In this document: in pieces, positions 29,509 to 39,037 of the stretch
Numbering within the stretch: position 1 is the stretch's first letter
Layout: each line of letters opens with the position of its first letter
Assembly (NCBI RefSeq): GCF_014652835.1
Contig: NZ_BMZO01000012.1
Location: forward strand, 62,001-126,000
Source of the DNA: Limoniibacter endophyticus
Lineage (GTDB): Bacteria > Pseudomonadota > Alphaproteobacteria > Rhizobiales > Rhizobiaceae
Direction of reading: 5' to 3'
Length of the DNA: 64,000 nt
Notes under the pieces: generated by a model
Told to the model about the DNA's origin: nothing
The model's database searches: none
Seen by the model: only the letters and a program-made list of their open reading frames with translations
Position numbers and translations under genes: made by a program

Positions 29509-29660
29509 GATTCGCGGCCTCTAGCAGAAGCTTGCCACGGAGTCAGCCATCACGTTAGACTCGTCAGAGAATTAAGCATTTCGTGCGGCAACCCATCCAT
29601 TTGTCGGCGCTGCGGCGGCAGCAATGAATCCTGGCGAACAGCCGGGGCGTGGGGGGATTC
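29509..29660. promoter_or_regulatory. Cluster of five GANTC (CcrM) sites upstream of gcrA
   Basis: GATTC 29509-29513, GAGTC 29540-29544, GACTC 29558-29562, GAATC 29626-29630 and GATTC 29656-29660. The motif is expected about once per 256 bases, so five in 152 bases is dense. GcrA acts at promoters methylated at GANTC, so methylation-dependent control of gcrA itself is plausible. Confidence 0.5.
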
Positions 29661-29692
29661 CTGGGACCGCAGTCAGATGGAGCGAATGCGCC

Positions 29693-30265
29693 ATGAACTG
29701 GACCGATGAACGAGTTGAACTTTTAAAGAAGCTTTGGTCGGAAGGCCTGAGCGCTAGCCAGATCGCGACCCAGCTGGGAGGCGTGAGCCGCAATGCGGTG
29801 ATCGGCAAGGTGCATCGCCTGAAGCTTTCGGGTCGCGGGCGTTCAGCGCCAGCGCCCGCGCAGAAGGCAAAGCGACCGACGCCAACTGTAGCATCTTCGG
29901 CTGGTGTGCAGCGCAGCAGCGGTCGTGCCGCACCTTCCGGCATGAATCCGGTAAACGCCGTTTCCGGCGGGTCGATGCGTTCCATGCCGACGTCGATCGG
30001 TGCGACCGCGCTCAAGGCGCAATTCGATGCTACTCCGGTGCCGCAGCAGCAAGTGATGCGTTCAACCGAAGACGTCGTGGTGCCTATCTCGCGTCGCCTG
30101 CCGCTGGTTGCTCTGACTGAGCGCACCTGCAAATGGCCGAATGGCGATCCGCTCAGCGATGATTTCAACTTCTGTGGCAATGATTGCGCGGAAGCGGGCC
30201 CCTATTGCACCTACCATGCCAAATTGGCTTTTCAGCCGACTTCGGAACGCAGGCGCGTCAGGTAA
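29693..30265 (+). CDS. gcrA: Cell-cycle regulator GcrA
   Basis: 190 residues from the ATG at 29693. The N-terminal HTH (WTDERVELLKKLWSEGLSAS; QLGGVSRNAVIGKVHRLKLS) is the GcrA hallmark. A low-complexity linker follows, then the C-terminal sigma-70-binding region with C/H residues (TCKWPNGDP; FCGNDCAEAGPYCTYH). GcrA works with sigma-70 RNA polymerase at CcrM-methylated promoters to control division and replication genes. An in-frame start 23 codons upstream lacks conservation. A 32-bp palindromic terminator follows. Confidence 0.95.
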   Translation: MNWTDERVELLKKLWSEGLSASQIATQLGGVSRNAVIGKVHRLKLSGRGRSAPAPAQKAKRPTPTVASSAGVQRSSGRAAPSGMNPVNAVSGGSMRSMPTSIGATALKAQFDATPVPQQQVMRSTEDVVVPISRRLPLVALTERTCKWPNGDPLSDDFNFCGNDCAEAGPYCTYHAKLAFQPTSERRRVR

Positions 30266-30278
30266 TTATGCATTTATA

Positions 30279-30310
30279 AAGAAAGGCCGGCTCATGAGCC
30301 GGCCTTTCTT
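30279..30310. terminator. Bidirectional terminator between gcrA and phoU
   Basis: A perfect 32-bp palindrome whose arms start AAGAAAGGCCGG and end CCGGCCTTTCTT, with T-rich flanks on both strands. It serves the convergent gcrA and phoU. Confidence 0.85.
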
Positions 30311-30331
30311 GCTTCGATTTGCCAGAAGTTG

Positions 30332-31054
30332 TCAGGCGATCGGCATGCCTGTTACCCTATGCGTCTCGTCGTCCTTCGCGCGGTGATGATCCAGCTGCTG
30401 GCCGGTAACGATATAATAGAGAATTTCCGCAACGTTGGTTGCGTGGTCCCCGATGCGTTCGATGTTCTTGGCGCAGAAGAGAAGATGCGTACAGGTCGAG
30501 ATATTGCGCGGATCTTCCATCATGTAGGTCAGCAACTCGCGAAACAGCGAGGTATACATGGCGTCTATCTGGTTGTCGCGATCGCGCAGATAGGCGAGGC
30601 GATCAACCGATCGCGATGCATAAGCGTCAAGAACATCCTTCAGCTGTGTGCGAGCCAGTTCGGAAAGCGCCTGCAGGCCGCGATAGAGCTTCGAAGGGTG
30701 GTTGGTGCCCGACATGGCGACAACGCGCTTGGCAATGTTCTTGCCCATATCGCCGACGCGCTCCAGTTCGGCCGAAATGCGGATTGCGCTGAGAATTTCA
30801 CGTAGGTCCTGTGCCATGGGCTGGCGGCGTGCCAGTAGCGAAATAGCCATATCGTCAACCTCGCGCTGTGCTTGATCGAGCAAGGCATCATCCGCGATGA
30901 CTTGGCTGGCGAGAGCCAGATCATCATTGGCCAGTGCCGTTACGGCCTGGTCGATAATCTGCTCTGCCTGGCCTCCCATGGCGGCAAGCTTGGCAGTCAA
31001 GGCATGCAGCTCATCGTCGAAGGATTTGACTGTGTGTTGGGTAAGCGAGTTCAA
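30332..31054 (-). CDS. phoU: Phosphate signalling protein PhoU
   Basis: 240 residues, two three-helix PhoU repeats with acidic metal-binding signatures (RVGDMGKNIAKRV near 100; RIGDHATNVAEILYY near 205). PhoU connects the Pst transporter to the PhoR kinase and dampens the Pho response when phosphate is plentiful. Unusually, it neighbours phoR without pstSCAB or phoB. A single Pho half-site CTGTCAT (minus strand, 31131-31137) lies upstream. Confidence 0.92.
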   Translation of the reverse strand: MNSLTQHTVKSFDDELHALTAKLAAMGGQAEQIIDQAVTALANDDLALASQVIADDALLDQAQREVDDMAISLLARRQPMAQDLREILSAIRISAELERVGDMGKNIAKRVVAMSGTNHPSKLYRGLQALSELARTQLKDVLDAYASRSVDRLAYLRDRDNQIDAMYTSLFRELLTYMMEDPRNISTCTHLLFCAKNIERIGDHATNVAEILYYIVTGQQLDHHRAKDDETHRVTGMPIA

Positions 31055-31191
31055 ATGCCCGTCCTCCGATCAAAAGTGCGCGCGATGAGACATTTGCGCA
31101 GAGCTTAAATGAGAAGGCTAGCGCAATGTGATGACAGAAAAAAGAATATGGTGGATGATCTACGGGAATCTCGTATCTGAATCAGGGCCTT

Positions 31192-32532
31192 CTATGAGAT
31201 TTCAGCTTGGTCTGCCTCGAGGTGAACGAGCTCATCATCCAGAATGTTGCCCTTCGCGAGCGGCAGAATGATGGAAAAGGTGGAGCCCTCTCCAAGCTTC
31301 GAGACGATGTCGAGGCGTCCGTGGTGGCGGGTCAGGATGTGCTTGACGATGGAAAGCCCCAGCCCGGTTCCCTTGTGGGTCCGGCTTTTTTCCACGTCGA
31401 CGCGATAAAAACGCTCGGTCAGACGTGGAATATGCTCCTCCGGAATGCCAGGGCCGAAGTCGCGGAAACTCACCTCCGCCTCCTTCTCATTCGCCTTGAC
31501 GAAAATTTCGACCCGCTTCCCCGACTGACCGTATTTGCAAGCATTCTCCAGCAGGTTCTGGAAGACTTGGAACAATTCGTCCTGGTTCCCATGCACCATC
31601 AGCGGTCTGGATGGAAGCGTGAGATCAATGTCCAGTTCGGCATTGCGGGCCATGGGAGACAGGCTGTCGATGACGCTGCTGACAATCGTGCGGATATCGA
31701 GGGAACGTCCGGCTCCCAGCCTTGGCTTCATTTCCAGCCGCGACAGTGAAAGCAGGTCGTCGATAAGACGGGCCATGCGGGTCGTCTGGGCCTGCATGAT
31801 CTGCAGGAAGGCATCGCGCGCTTTCGGATCATCCTTGGCCGGACCTTGCAGTGTCTCGATAAAGCCTGAAACGGAGGCCAGCGGCGTTCGTAACTCGTGG
31901 CTGGCATTGGCGATGAAATCAGCCCGCATGCGATCCAGCCGACGCATTTCGCTCTGGTCACGAAAGACCATGACGAAGAGCCTGGCTGGCCCGTCCAGGG
32001 GCAGAGCTTCCACATGATAAAGCCGTTCCATGGGAAGGCGCTCGGCATAGTCTACCGCCTCAGCTTCTCCACCCTGCAATACGGTATCGATCAGGTTTTG
32101 CATTTCCGGCGCGCGGAAGCGCAGGCGCATGTGGGTTCCGGGCTGAACGCCTTCGAAGGCATCACGCGCGCCGGAATTGGCGAAAACGACTATACCTTTC
32201 GCATTGAAGACGAAGATAGGATCGGCGACGGCATCCGCCAGGCGCGTCGCGGACAAGGCTTCCATGGTCCTGCGCGGCTTGGGCACGTTGATGAGAGGCG
32301 CTTCCCGTACCAGTAATTGCCTGGGACGAAGGAAGAAAAGCACACCTGCTGCGGCCAGACCGATTGTGAAAACCAGGAAACCGACGGCAGGTCCGGCAGA
32401 AAGACCGAGATAGGGGAAGGCCAGCGCCAGCATCGTGACGAAGAGCGCGATGCGCCTGCGCAAGATGACCTGTCGCCGGTTACGCTGCCGCTCCTCGCCA
32501 TGTGCGGGTGAAGAAGTATCCTGTAAACTCAA
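31192..32532 (-). CDS. phoR: Sensor histidine kinase, PhoR-like
   Basis: 446 residues from a TTG. Two closely spaced membrane segments (about 28-68) are followed by a PAS domain (about 90-200; [20 protein letters not shown]). HisKA has H-box [20 protein letters not shown]. The ATPase domain has [16 protein letters not shown] and GTGLGLSIV. This order and the phoU neighbour point to PhoR, which senses phosphate through Pst/PhoU and phosphorylates PhoB. No phoB is present here. The start is uncertain: no ATG precedes the first membrane segment. Confidence 0.82.
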   Translation of the reverse strand: MSLQDTSSPAHGEERQRNRRQVILRRRIALFVTMLALAFPYLGLSAGPAVGFLVFTIGLAAAGVLFFLRPRQLLVREAPLINVPKPRRTMEALSATRLADAVADPIFVFNAKGIVVFANSGARDAFEGVQPGTHMRLRFRAPEMQNLIDTVLQGGEAEAVDYAERLPMERLYHVEALPLDGPARLFVMVFRDQSEMRRLDRMRADFIANASHELRTPLASVSGFIETLQGPAKDDPKARDAFLQIMQAQTTRMARLIDDLLSLSRLEMKPRLGAGRSLDIRTIVSSVIDSLSPMARNAELDIDLTLPSRPLMVHGNQDELFQVFQNLLENACKYGQSGKRVEIFVKANEKEAEVSFRDFGPGIPEEHIPRLTERFYRVDVEKSRTHKGTGLGLSIVKHILTRHHGRLDIVSKLGEGSTFSIILPLAKGNILDDELVHLEADQAEIS

Positions 32533-32589
32533 ATCGTGCCTCGCTACCAGGCAATCGCCCCCGGATCGTGTCGAACCGCTTTCTCTATC

Positions 32590-32615
32590 CTGTCACTAAA
32601 GCAGTTTTGTTACAG
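32590..32615. promoter_or_regulatory. Candidate Pho box between phoR and ppk2
   Basis: CTGTCAC (32590-32596) and GTTACAG (32609-32615) face each other. On the minus strand CTGTAAC-AAAA-CTGCTTT has the 7-4-7 spacing of a PhoB box (two CTGTCAT-like repeats). The position between divergent phoR and ppk2, both phosphate genes, supports the reading; the second repeat matches poorly. Confidence 0.4.
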
Positions 32616-32708
32616 CCGCGCCGCATTTTTCCAAAATGCTCGATTCTTCGCGCGAAATCGGCCATCCTGCCCTTGGGAGTTGCAGGGCTTGTGGCGGAAG
32701 GGAAGGCT

Positions 32709-33629
32709 ATGGCGAAACAGACGGCGAAGAAAAAACCCAACAATGGCAAGGAAAAGACCATCGTGAAACTCAAGATCGACGGGAAAGCGCGTCGTTTTGA
32801 CATAACTGATCCCAGCTTGCCGGACTGGGTGAAGGATCGTCAGCTTTCCGCCGGAGACTATCCTTATTCCGAGAAGCTTGATTCCAAAATATACGAAGAA
32901 TCCCTTGAATCCTTGCAGATTGAACTCGTCAAGCTGCAGAGCTGGTTCCAGAAGGCCGGGGCGCGGCTTATGATCCTGTTCGAGGGACGTGACGCAGCAG
33001 GAAAGGGAGGTTCGATCGGTGCCTTGCGTCAACATCTCAACCCGCGCTCGGCGCGGAATGTTGCACTCCCCAAACCCTCCGAGACGGAGCGCGGGCAATG
33101 GTATTTCCAACGCTACATCACCCATTTTCCCGGCCACGGAGAGTTGGTGACCTTCGATCGATCCTGGTACAACCGCGCCGGCGTTGAACCGGTCATGGGT
33201 TTTTGCACGGCGGAAGAGCATGAAGCCTTCCTGCAGGAAGCGCCCAAGTTCGAAGAGTTGCTCGTGCGCGATGGCATTCATTTCTACAAGTTCTGGCTCA
33301 ATGTCGGCCAGGAAACGCAGCTCAAGCGTTTTCATGACCGTTTTCACGACCCGCTGAAGAAGTGGAAATTCTCGCCCATTGATTTGGAGGGTATCGGTCG
33401 CTGGGATGATTACACGCGCTTCCGGGATGTCATGTTCGAGCGCACTCATACCGAGCACGCTCCCTGGAAGATCGTACGAGCCAACGACAAGCGGCGCGGA
33501 CGGCTCGAATTGATCCGTCACATCCTCCTGACCATAGATTATGAAGGTCGCGATCTCGCCGTTCTAGGCAAGACGGATGAAAAGATTCTTCTCGACGGCT
33601 CCGATTTCATGAAGCTGTCGCTTCGATAA
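32709..33629 (+). CDS. ppk2: Polyphosphate kinase 2
   Basis: 306 residues from the ATG at 32709 with GGAAGG just before it. The PPK2 core has Walker [11 protein letters not shown], Walker [14 protein letters not shown] and a lid region ([23 protein letters not shown] in outline). It transfers phosphate between polyphosphate and nucleotides, here probably a class I PPK2 making ATP or GTP. It is divergent from phoR, in keeping with phosphate metabolism. A terminator overlapping the fur 3' end follows. Confidence 0.92.
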   Translation: MAKQTAKKKPNNGKEKTIVKLKIDGKARRFDITDPSLPDWVKDRQLSAGDYPYSEKLDSKIYEESLESLQIELVKLQSWFQKAGARLMILFEGRDAAGKGGSIGALRQHLNPRSARNVALPKPSETERGQWYFQRYITHFPGHGELVTFDRSWYNRAGVEPVMGFCTAEEHEAFLQEAPKFEELLVRDGIHFYKFWLNVGQETQLKRFHDRFHDPLKKWKFSPIDLEGIGRWDDYTRFRDVMFERTHTEHAPWKIVRANDKRRGRLELIRHILLTIDYEGRDLAVLGKTDEKILLDGSDFMKLSLR

Positions 33630-33633
33630 AGCT

Positions 33634-34074
33634 CTAGCGCGCGCCTTTTTTCGGCGCGCGCTTTCGTCCGTAAAGCTCCAGGCGATGATGCACGATGTCA
33701 TAGCCGAGTGCCCGGGCGATCTCTTCCTGCAATTCCTCAATCTTTTCCGAATGGAATTCGATGACGTCGCCGGTCTCGATATCGATCAGGTGATCGTGGT
33801 GAGAATCGCTTGCCTGTTCGAACCGTGCCGGTCCGCCATCAAAGGCGTGACGATGAATAACGCCGATTTCTTCAAGCATTTTCATGGTGCGATAGACCGT
33901 CGAGAGTGAAATGCTCTTGTCGATGCTGGAGGCGCGCCGGAACAGCTCGATCGCGTCGGGATGATCTTCGCTTTCCGTCAGAATTGTCAGAATGATCTTA
34001 CGTGGACGCGTGATACGAAAGCCGGCCTTGCGCAGCAGCTCCTCGTAGTTCGCAATGAGAATCGGTGTCGTCAT
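33634..34074 (-). CDS. fur: Fur-family metalloregulator (Fur/Mur type)
   Basis: 146 residues. The winged helix (about 10-85) includes [18 protein letters not shown] and [18 protein letters not shown]. The metal and dimer domain has [19 protein letters not shown] with HHDH, and H/E residues at the end. In Rhizobiales, Fur orthologs mostly act as manganese-responsive Mur proteins. The divergent sitABCD operon and a near-perfect Mur-type palindrome between the genes support that role. The stop lies inside a shared terminator hairpin. Confidence 0.88.
   Translation of the reverse strand: MTTPILIANYEELLRKAGFRITRPRKIILTILTESEDHPDAIELFRRASSIDKSISLSTVYRTMKMLEEIGVIHRHAFDGGPARFEQASDSHHDHLIDIETGDVIEFHSEKIEELQEEIARALGYDIVHHRLELYGRKRAPKKGAR
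33636..33662. terminator. Terminator hairpin at the ppk2-fur junction
   Basis: A 10-bp stem AGCGCGCGCC/GGCGCGCGCT with a TTTTTTC loop. It overlaps the last codons of fur and lies 6 bases after ppk2, so it may serve convergent transcripts. The following T-tract is short. Confidence 0.55.
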
Positions 34075-34145
34075 CCCGCGAATATGCGCCAGACGCCGCG
34101 GCGTTTCCAGCCAATTTGCTGCTCCTGTAAAGTCGGCTGCTCTTT

Positions 34146-34168
34146 ATTGCAAATAATTTGCAATTGCA
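34146..34168. promoter_or_regulatory. Mur-responsive operator (MRS-like) between fur and sitA
   Basis: ATTGCAAATAATTTGCAAT (34146-34164) is a perfect dyad with 9-bp arms and one central base. TGCAATTGCA (34159-34168) overlaps it as a second palindrome. TGCAAAT/ATTTGCA half-sites match the manganese-responsive sites of rhizobial Mur as I recall them. The element sits in the 154-base divergent promoter region. Confidence 0.7.
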
Positions 34169-34228
34169 TTGACGGCAACGAAATCCATGCATAGCTTAAA
34201 AGGAGTCAGTATTCGGAGCTTTTCCTGC

Positions 34229-35140
34229 ATGCGTCTCTTTCTGCTTTCACGTCCCGGTCACCCCCTCGTACTTGCTGCACTGGCCCTTGCCTTGCTGGGG
34301 GCGGGAGGAAATGCCCATGCAGAAAAACTGAAAGTCGTGACGACATTCACGGTCCTGGCTGACATGGCGCAGAATGTCGCAGGCGAGGCGGCAGATGTTC
34401 AGTCGATTACCAAGCCGGGTGCTGAAATTCACAATTACCAGCCTACCCCCGGAGACATTCTGCGTGCCCGTCACGCCGATCTGGTATTGTGGAATGGCTT
34501 GAACTTGGAGGCATGGTTCGGGCGCTTTTTCCGCAATCTGGGCAATGTTCCAAGTGCTACCCTGAGCGAGGGTGTCCACCCGATGCCGATCGTCGAAGGA
34601 CCGTATGACGGCAAACCTAATCCGCACGCATGGATGTCGTTGTCCGATGCGCTGATCTATGTAGAGAATATCCGCAAGGCGCTAACGGAAAACGATCCGG
34701 ACAATGCGGATGTCTACGCAAAGAACGCTGCCGCCTATTCCGAGAAAATCCGGGCGCTTTCGACGGAGATCGGAGCACGCGTCGAGGCGTTGCCGCCGGA
34801 ACGCCGCTGGCTCGTAACCAGCGAAGGGGCATTCTCCTATCTTGCCCGTGATTTCGGCCTGAAGGAGCTTTATCTCTGGCCGATCAATGCCGATGCGCAA
34901 GGCACGCCACAGCAAGTGCGTCATGTCATCGACACCGTCAGGGAAAACAAGATTACCTCCGTTTTCTCCGAAAGCACCGTTTCGGCAGATCCGGCGAAGC
35001 AGGTTGCGCGCGAAACCGGCGCGCATTACGGCGGCGTTCTCTACGTCGACTCACTCAGCGATGCCGACGGCCCGGTGCCAACCTATCTCGATCTGATGAG
35101 TGTGACGACGAGAACAATTGTGGAAGGTCTGTCGAGATGA
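34229..35140 (+). CDS. sitA: Mn/Fe ABC transporter binding protein SitA
   Basis: 303 residues from the ATG at 34229 (GGAG at 34215-34218), which gives a clean signal peptide ending GNAHA. An earlier ATG at 34187 would add 14 residues before it. Cluster A-I binding protein (ZnuA/SitA fold): metal ligands are His in [11 protein letters not shown], His in NPHAWMS, Glu in SEGAFSYL and Asp in [10 protein letters not shown]. The short loop without a His-rich insert favours manganese or iron over zinc. The stop overlaps sitB in ATGA. Confidence 0.9.
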   Translation: MRLFLLSRPGHPLVLAALALALLGAGGNAHAEKLKVVTTFTVLADMAQNVAGEAADVQSITKPGAEIHNYQPTPGDILRARHADLVLWNGLNLEAWFGRFFRNLGNVPSATLSEGVHPMPIVEGPYDGKPNPHAWMSLSDALIYVENIRKALTENDPDNADVYAKNAAAYSEKIRALSTEIGARVEALPPERRWLVTSEGAFSYLARDFGLKELYLWPINADAQGTPQQVRHVIDTVRENKITSVFSESTVSADPAKQVARETGAHYGGVLYVDSLSDADGPVPTYLDLMSVTTRTIVEGLSR

Positions 35141-35997
35141 TCGAACGCCTGGAGGCGGGCGAGACCGCCCTTTCCATCAATAATGTCACCGTTACATATC
35201 GCAACGGCCATACCGCGTTACGCGACGCAAGCTTCTCGCTGCCGCGTGGTTCGATCGCCGCGCTCGTTGGCGTTAACGGAGCCGGCAAATCGACGCTCTT
35301 TAAGGCGATCATGGGCTTCGTTCCGGCGGCGCGCGGTTCCGTGTCGGTTTTCGGCGCGCCTGTTCAGGCCGCGCTGCGCAAGAACATCGTTGCATACGTC
35401 CCGCAAAGCGAAGACGTCGACTGGAACTTTCCGGTTCTGGTCGAGGATGTGGTCATGATGGGACGCTATGGACACATGAACATGTTTCGGCGTCCGGCAA
35501 GGAGGGATCGGGAGAAGGTTGAAGAAGCGCTTGCCCGCTTAGGCATGAGCGATTTTCGCGCCCGCCAGATCGGCGAGCTTTCCGGCGGTCAGAAGAAGCG
35601 GGTCTTTCTGGCGCGGGCGCTGGCGCAGGAAGGGCAACTTATCCTGCTGGATGAGCCGTTCACGGGCGTTGACGTGAAGACCGAGGATGCAATTATTGCC
35701 CTGCTCGAGGAAATGCGGGAGGAGGGGCGGTTAATGCTTGTGTCCACGCATAATCTGGGTTCTGTGCCACGCTTCTGTGATCGTGTCGTGCTGGTTAACC
35801 GGACCGTGCTGGCGAGCGGTCCCACCGAAGTGGTGTTCACGCAGGAAAATCTCAGGCAGGCATTCGGCGGTGTGTTGCGTCACCATATTCTGGAAGGCGC
35901 GGATCTACATGACGATGAAGATCCGCGTGCATTGACGGTTCTGACCGATGATGAACGCCCGCTTGTGTTCTACGATCGTAAGGACGAGACGAAATGA
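35137..35997 (+). CDS. sitB: Mn/Fe ABC transporter ATPase SitB
   Basis: 286 residues. Walker [10 protein letters not shown], signature LSGGQKKR, Walker [13 protein letters not shown] and switch His in STHNLG. It powers SitCD. Its start and stop both overlap the neighbours by 4 bases (ATGA), so sitABCD is tightly coupled. Confidence 0.93.
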   Translation: MIERLEAGETALSINNVTVTYRNGHTALRDASFSLPRGSIAALVGVNGAGKSTLFKAIMGFVPAARGSVSVFGAPVQAALRKNIVAYVPQSEDVDWNFPVLVEDVVMMGRYGHMNMFRRPARRDREKVEEALARLGMSDFRARQIGELSGGQKKRVFLARALAQEGQLILLDEPFTGVDVKTEDAIIALLEEMREEGRLMLVSTHNLGSVPRFCDRVVLVNRTVLASGPTEVVFTQENLRQAFGGVLRHHILEGADLHDDEDPRALTVLTDDERPLVFYDRKDETK

Positions 35998-36860
35998 TTG
36001 CGCTTCTCGCCGAACCCTTTGCTTATGGCTATATGCGCAATGCCATGTTTGTCGGCGCATTGGTAGGCAGCGTCTGTGCCTTTCTTTCGGTCTATCTGAT
36101 GCTGAAAGGCTGGTCGCTGATCGGCGACGCGCTCTCCCATTCAATCGTGCCGGGCGTGGCCGCCGCCTATATGTTCGGGCTGCCCTTCGCCGTGGGAGCC
36201 TTCTTTTCCGGTGGCCTCGCGGCGGGCGCCATGCTCTTCTTGTCAGGGCAGACGAAGCTCAAGGAAGATGCCGTCATCGGTCTCATCTTTTCGGCCTTCT
36301 TCGGTATCGGTCTCTTCATGGTTTCGATTTCACCAGCCAGCGTCGATATTCAGACCATTGTCATGGGTAATATTCTGGCGATCACGCCATCTGATACGGT
36401 GCAACTGGTCATAATTGCTCTCGTCAGCCTGATGATTCTCGGGTTGCGCTGGAAAGACCTTATGGTCGTCTTCTTCGATGAAAATCACGCGCGCTCGATC
36501 GGACTCAATCCGACGCGATTGAAATTTATCTTTTTTATCTTGTTGAGCGCCTCGACGGTTGCCGCTCTCCAGACCGTTGGCGCTTTCCTCGTCGTCGCAC
36601 TGGTCGTTACTCCTGGGGCTACCGCTTATCTTCTGTCGGACCGTTTCCCGCGCCTGATCGTGATTTCGGTAACGATCGGCGCGCTCAGCTGCTTTCTGGG
36701 CGCCTATCTCTCGTTCTTTCTCGACGGCGCGACAGGCGGGATCATCGTCGTGCTGCAAACGCTGGTTTTCCTGATCGCCTTCCTTTTCGCTCCAAAGCAC
36801 GGCCTGCTCGCCGCAAGGCGCAAGGCGCGCGAAGCGTTGATCGACGGAGGAAAGGCATGA
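35994..36860 (+). CDS. sitC: Mn/Fe ABC transporter permease SitC
   Basis: 288 residues with about eight hydrophobic segments, ABC-3 family (ZnuB/MntB type). Typical features are [19 protein letters not shown] near the N-terminus and [20 protein letters not shown] near residue 200. It forms the membrane channel with SitD. Confidence 0.92.
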   Translation: MIALLAEPFAYGYMRNAMFVGALVGSVCAFLSVYLMLKGWSLIGDALSHSIVPGVAAAYMFGLPFAVGAFFSGGLAAGAMLFLSGQTKLKEDAVIGLIFSAFFGIGLFMVSISPASVDIQTIVMGNILAITPSDTVQLVIIALVSLMILGLRWKDLMVVFFDENHARSIGLNPTRLKFIFFILLSASTVAALQTVGAFLVVALVVTPGATAYLLSDRFPRLIVISVTIGALSCFLGAYLSFFLDGATGGIIVVLQTLVFLIAFLFAPKHGLLAARRKAREALIDGGKA

Positions 36861-37711
36861 GCGTCTTTCTTGCCGACCCGTGGCTTCCCTTCGATTTGCC
36901 TTTCATGCAGCAGGCGTTCTTGATGGCCTTGCTGGTTTCGCTGCCGCTGGCGCTGCTATCCTGCTTCCTCGTTCTGAAGGGGTGGGCGCTGATGGGGGAT
37001 GCGATCAGCCACGGGGTTCTCCCGGGCATCGTCATTGCCTATATGGTCGGGTTGCCTTTGGCAGTCGGCGCATTCCTGGCCGGGCTTTTCTGCGCGATTT
37101 CGACCGGGTATCTGCGAGAAAACAGTCGCGTCAAGGAAGACACGGTTTTGGGAGTCGTCTTTTCCGGCATGTTCGGCCTTGGCGTCGTGCTCTACACGTG
37201 GGTGAAACCGGATGTGCATCTCGATCATATATTGTTTGGCGATATTCTCGGCCTCGTCTGGGGCGACGTCCTTGAAAGCGCCGTGATGGCGGCAATCGTT
37301 TTTGGTACAGTCGGCCTCTTCTGGAGGACATTCATGGCGCATGGTTTCGACGCGCAGCATGCTCGCGCAATCGGCCTGCCGGTTCGTCTGCTGCATTATG
37401 GGCTGCTTGCCGTGCTGTCGTTGGCTGTCGTCGGCGCACTGAAAGGTGTGGGCATCATTCTGGCGGTGGCGCTGTTGATCATGCCGGGTTCGATTGCGCT
37501 TCTGCTAACACGCCGTTTCGGTGCGATGTTGCTGACGGCGATGGCGATCGCGGGGTTCTGCGCGATCCTGGGCATCTATCTCAGCTTTTATATAGACAGC
37601 GCACCGGCCCCAACCATCGTGCTTTGCATGACGATCTGTTTCATTTTCTCCCTTCTCTTCTACCGCCTGCAAATGGCCCGAATTCAGAAGCAGATCGCAG
37701 TCTCGTCCTGA
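36857..37711 (+). CDS. sitD: Mn/Fe ABC transporter permease SitD
   Basis: 284 residues, ABC-3 family, about eight membrane segments, paralogous to SitC (GDAISHGVLPGIVIAYMVG; ILAVALLIMPGSIALLLTRR). It is the last gene of sitABCD. Having two different permease genes is normal for Sit/Yfe systems. No clear terminator follows; the next gene starts 78 bases later. Confidence 0.92.
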   Translation: MSVFLADPWLPFDLPFMQQAFLMALLVSLPLALLSCFLVLKGWALMGDAISHGVLPGIVIAYMVGLPLAVGAFLAGLFCAISTGYLRENSRVKEDTVLGVVFSGMFGLGVVLYTWVKPDVHLDHILFGDILGLVWGDVLESAVMAAIVFGTVGLFWRTFMAHGFDAQHARAIGLPVRLLHYGLLAVLSLAVVGALKGVGIILAVALLIMPGSIALLLTRRFGAMLLTAMAIAGFCAILGIYLSFYIDSAPAPTIVLCMTICFIFSLLFYRLQMARIQKQIAVSS

Positions 37712-37789
37712 TTTGCCTGTGTTGTGTTCCAACGCGGCCAAGCTTATGTCAGGAACCGACATGAACAGATAAAAACAGGCGCGATTCTC

Positions 37790-39037
37790 ATGGCACAGGA
37801 TACGGAAATCCCGGAAAAGATCGTCATCATCGGTCATGGCCATGCAGGTATCGAAGCGGCTGCTGCGCTGCGCCAGAAGGGTTTTGCAGGCAGCATCACA
37901 ATCGTGGGCGATGAGCCGGATCTGCCTTATCAGCGACCGCCACTGTCCAAATCCTTTCTGAAAAGCGCTGATGATGCCGGATTGCCGTTGAAGGCGGACA
38001 GTTTTTTTGCCTCTTCGAACATCGATCTCAAACGTAACGTGAAGGCAAAGAGCATCGACTGCGAGACGAAAACGGTCGCGCTCAGTGGCGGCGCACGTCT
38101 CGACTATGATCATCTCATCATTGCAACGGGGGCGCAAAACCGTATGCCGCCTGTGGCAGGGCTTGTGCGCGAGCAAGTTCTGGAGCTGCGCACCCTTGCC
38201 GATGCCCGGAAGATGTTTGCTGTGCTCGACAGGCTCAGCCGTGTCGCCATTATCGGCGGCGGCTTCATCGGGTTAGAGGTCGCCGCCCTGTTGCGGGCGC
38301 GCGATGTCGAGGTCGATCTGTTCGAAGCGGCACCACGCCTGATGAGCCGTGTGCTTTCCGAGCCTGTTTCGGCCTGGTTCAAGACCTTTCATGACAAGCT
38401 CGGCACGCGTTTGCACCTGAATGCAAACGTCGAGCAACTGCATCACCATGCCGACCGCACCGACGTTCATTTCGCAGGAGGGCAGGTTCTTTCAGTCGAT
38501 GCCGTTGTTGTTGCGGCCGGCATTATGCCGGAAACTGCTCTAGCCGAAGCGGCCGGGTTGGATGTGGATAATGGCATAGTGGTTGACGCCTGGCTGCGGA
38601 CGTCGGACGCCTCGGTCTCTGCCATTGGCGATTGCGCTGTTTACCCGAATTTTTTCGCAGGTGAGATGATGCGGCTGGAATCGGTGCAGAATGCTGTCGA
38701 CCAGGCACGCTTTGTCGCGGCGCGCCTTGTGGGCGGCGCGCAGGATAGCTACCGCGACCTGCCGTGGTTCTGGTCGAACCAGGGTAGTGCGCGCCTGCAG
38801 ATAGCAGGCCTAGCGAATGGTCATGATCAGGTGGTTCTGCGCGGCTATCCGGAGACTGGGAAGTTCTCTGCTTTTCTCTACAAGGACACAAAACTGGTCT
38901 GCGTTGAAAGCGTCAATGCTGCGACCGATCACATGGTGGCCCGCCGTCTGATTGCGCAGAATATCGCCGTTCCGGTTGAGACGGCACGTGATCAGCACTC
39001 AGATCTCAAGGCGTTGCTGGCCGCTGCGGCGGCCTAG
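37790..39037 (+). CDS. FAD/NAD(P)H ferredoxin reductase-type flavoprotein
   Basis: 415 residues from the ATG at 37790. The FAD motif IIGHGHAGIEAA is a GxGxxG variant; ATGAQNR and AIGDCAVYPN are the other FAD contacts. The NAD motif is AIIGGGFIGLEVAALL. The C-terminal reductase domain (about 325-405; PWFWSNQGSARLQIAGL) is typical of putidaredoxin/rhodocoxin reductases serving P450s or dioxygenases. No ferredoxin or oxygenase partner gene is adjacent. Its stop overlaps that of convergent nth. Confidence 0.85.
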   Translation: MAQDTEIPEKIVIIGHGHAGIEAAAALRQKGFAGSITIVGDEPDLPYQRPPLSKSFLKSADDAGLPLKADSFFASSNIDLKRNVKAKSIDCETKTVALSGGARLDYDHLIIATGAQNRMPPVAGLVREQVLELRTLADARKMFAVLDRLSRVAIIGGGFIGLEVAALLRARDVEVDLFEAAPRLMSRVLSEPVSAWFKTFHDKLGTRLHLNANVEQLHHHADRTDVHFAGGQVLSVDAVVVAAGIMPETALAEAAGLDVDNGIVVDAWLRTSDASVSAIGDCAVYPNFFAGEMMRLESVQNAVDQARFVAARLVGGAQDSYRDLPWFWSNQGSARLQIAGLANGHDQVVLRGYPETGKFSAFLYKDTKLVCVESVNAATDHMVARRLIAQNIAVPVETARDQHSDLKALLAAAAA

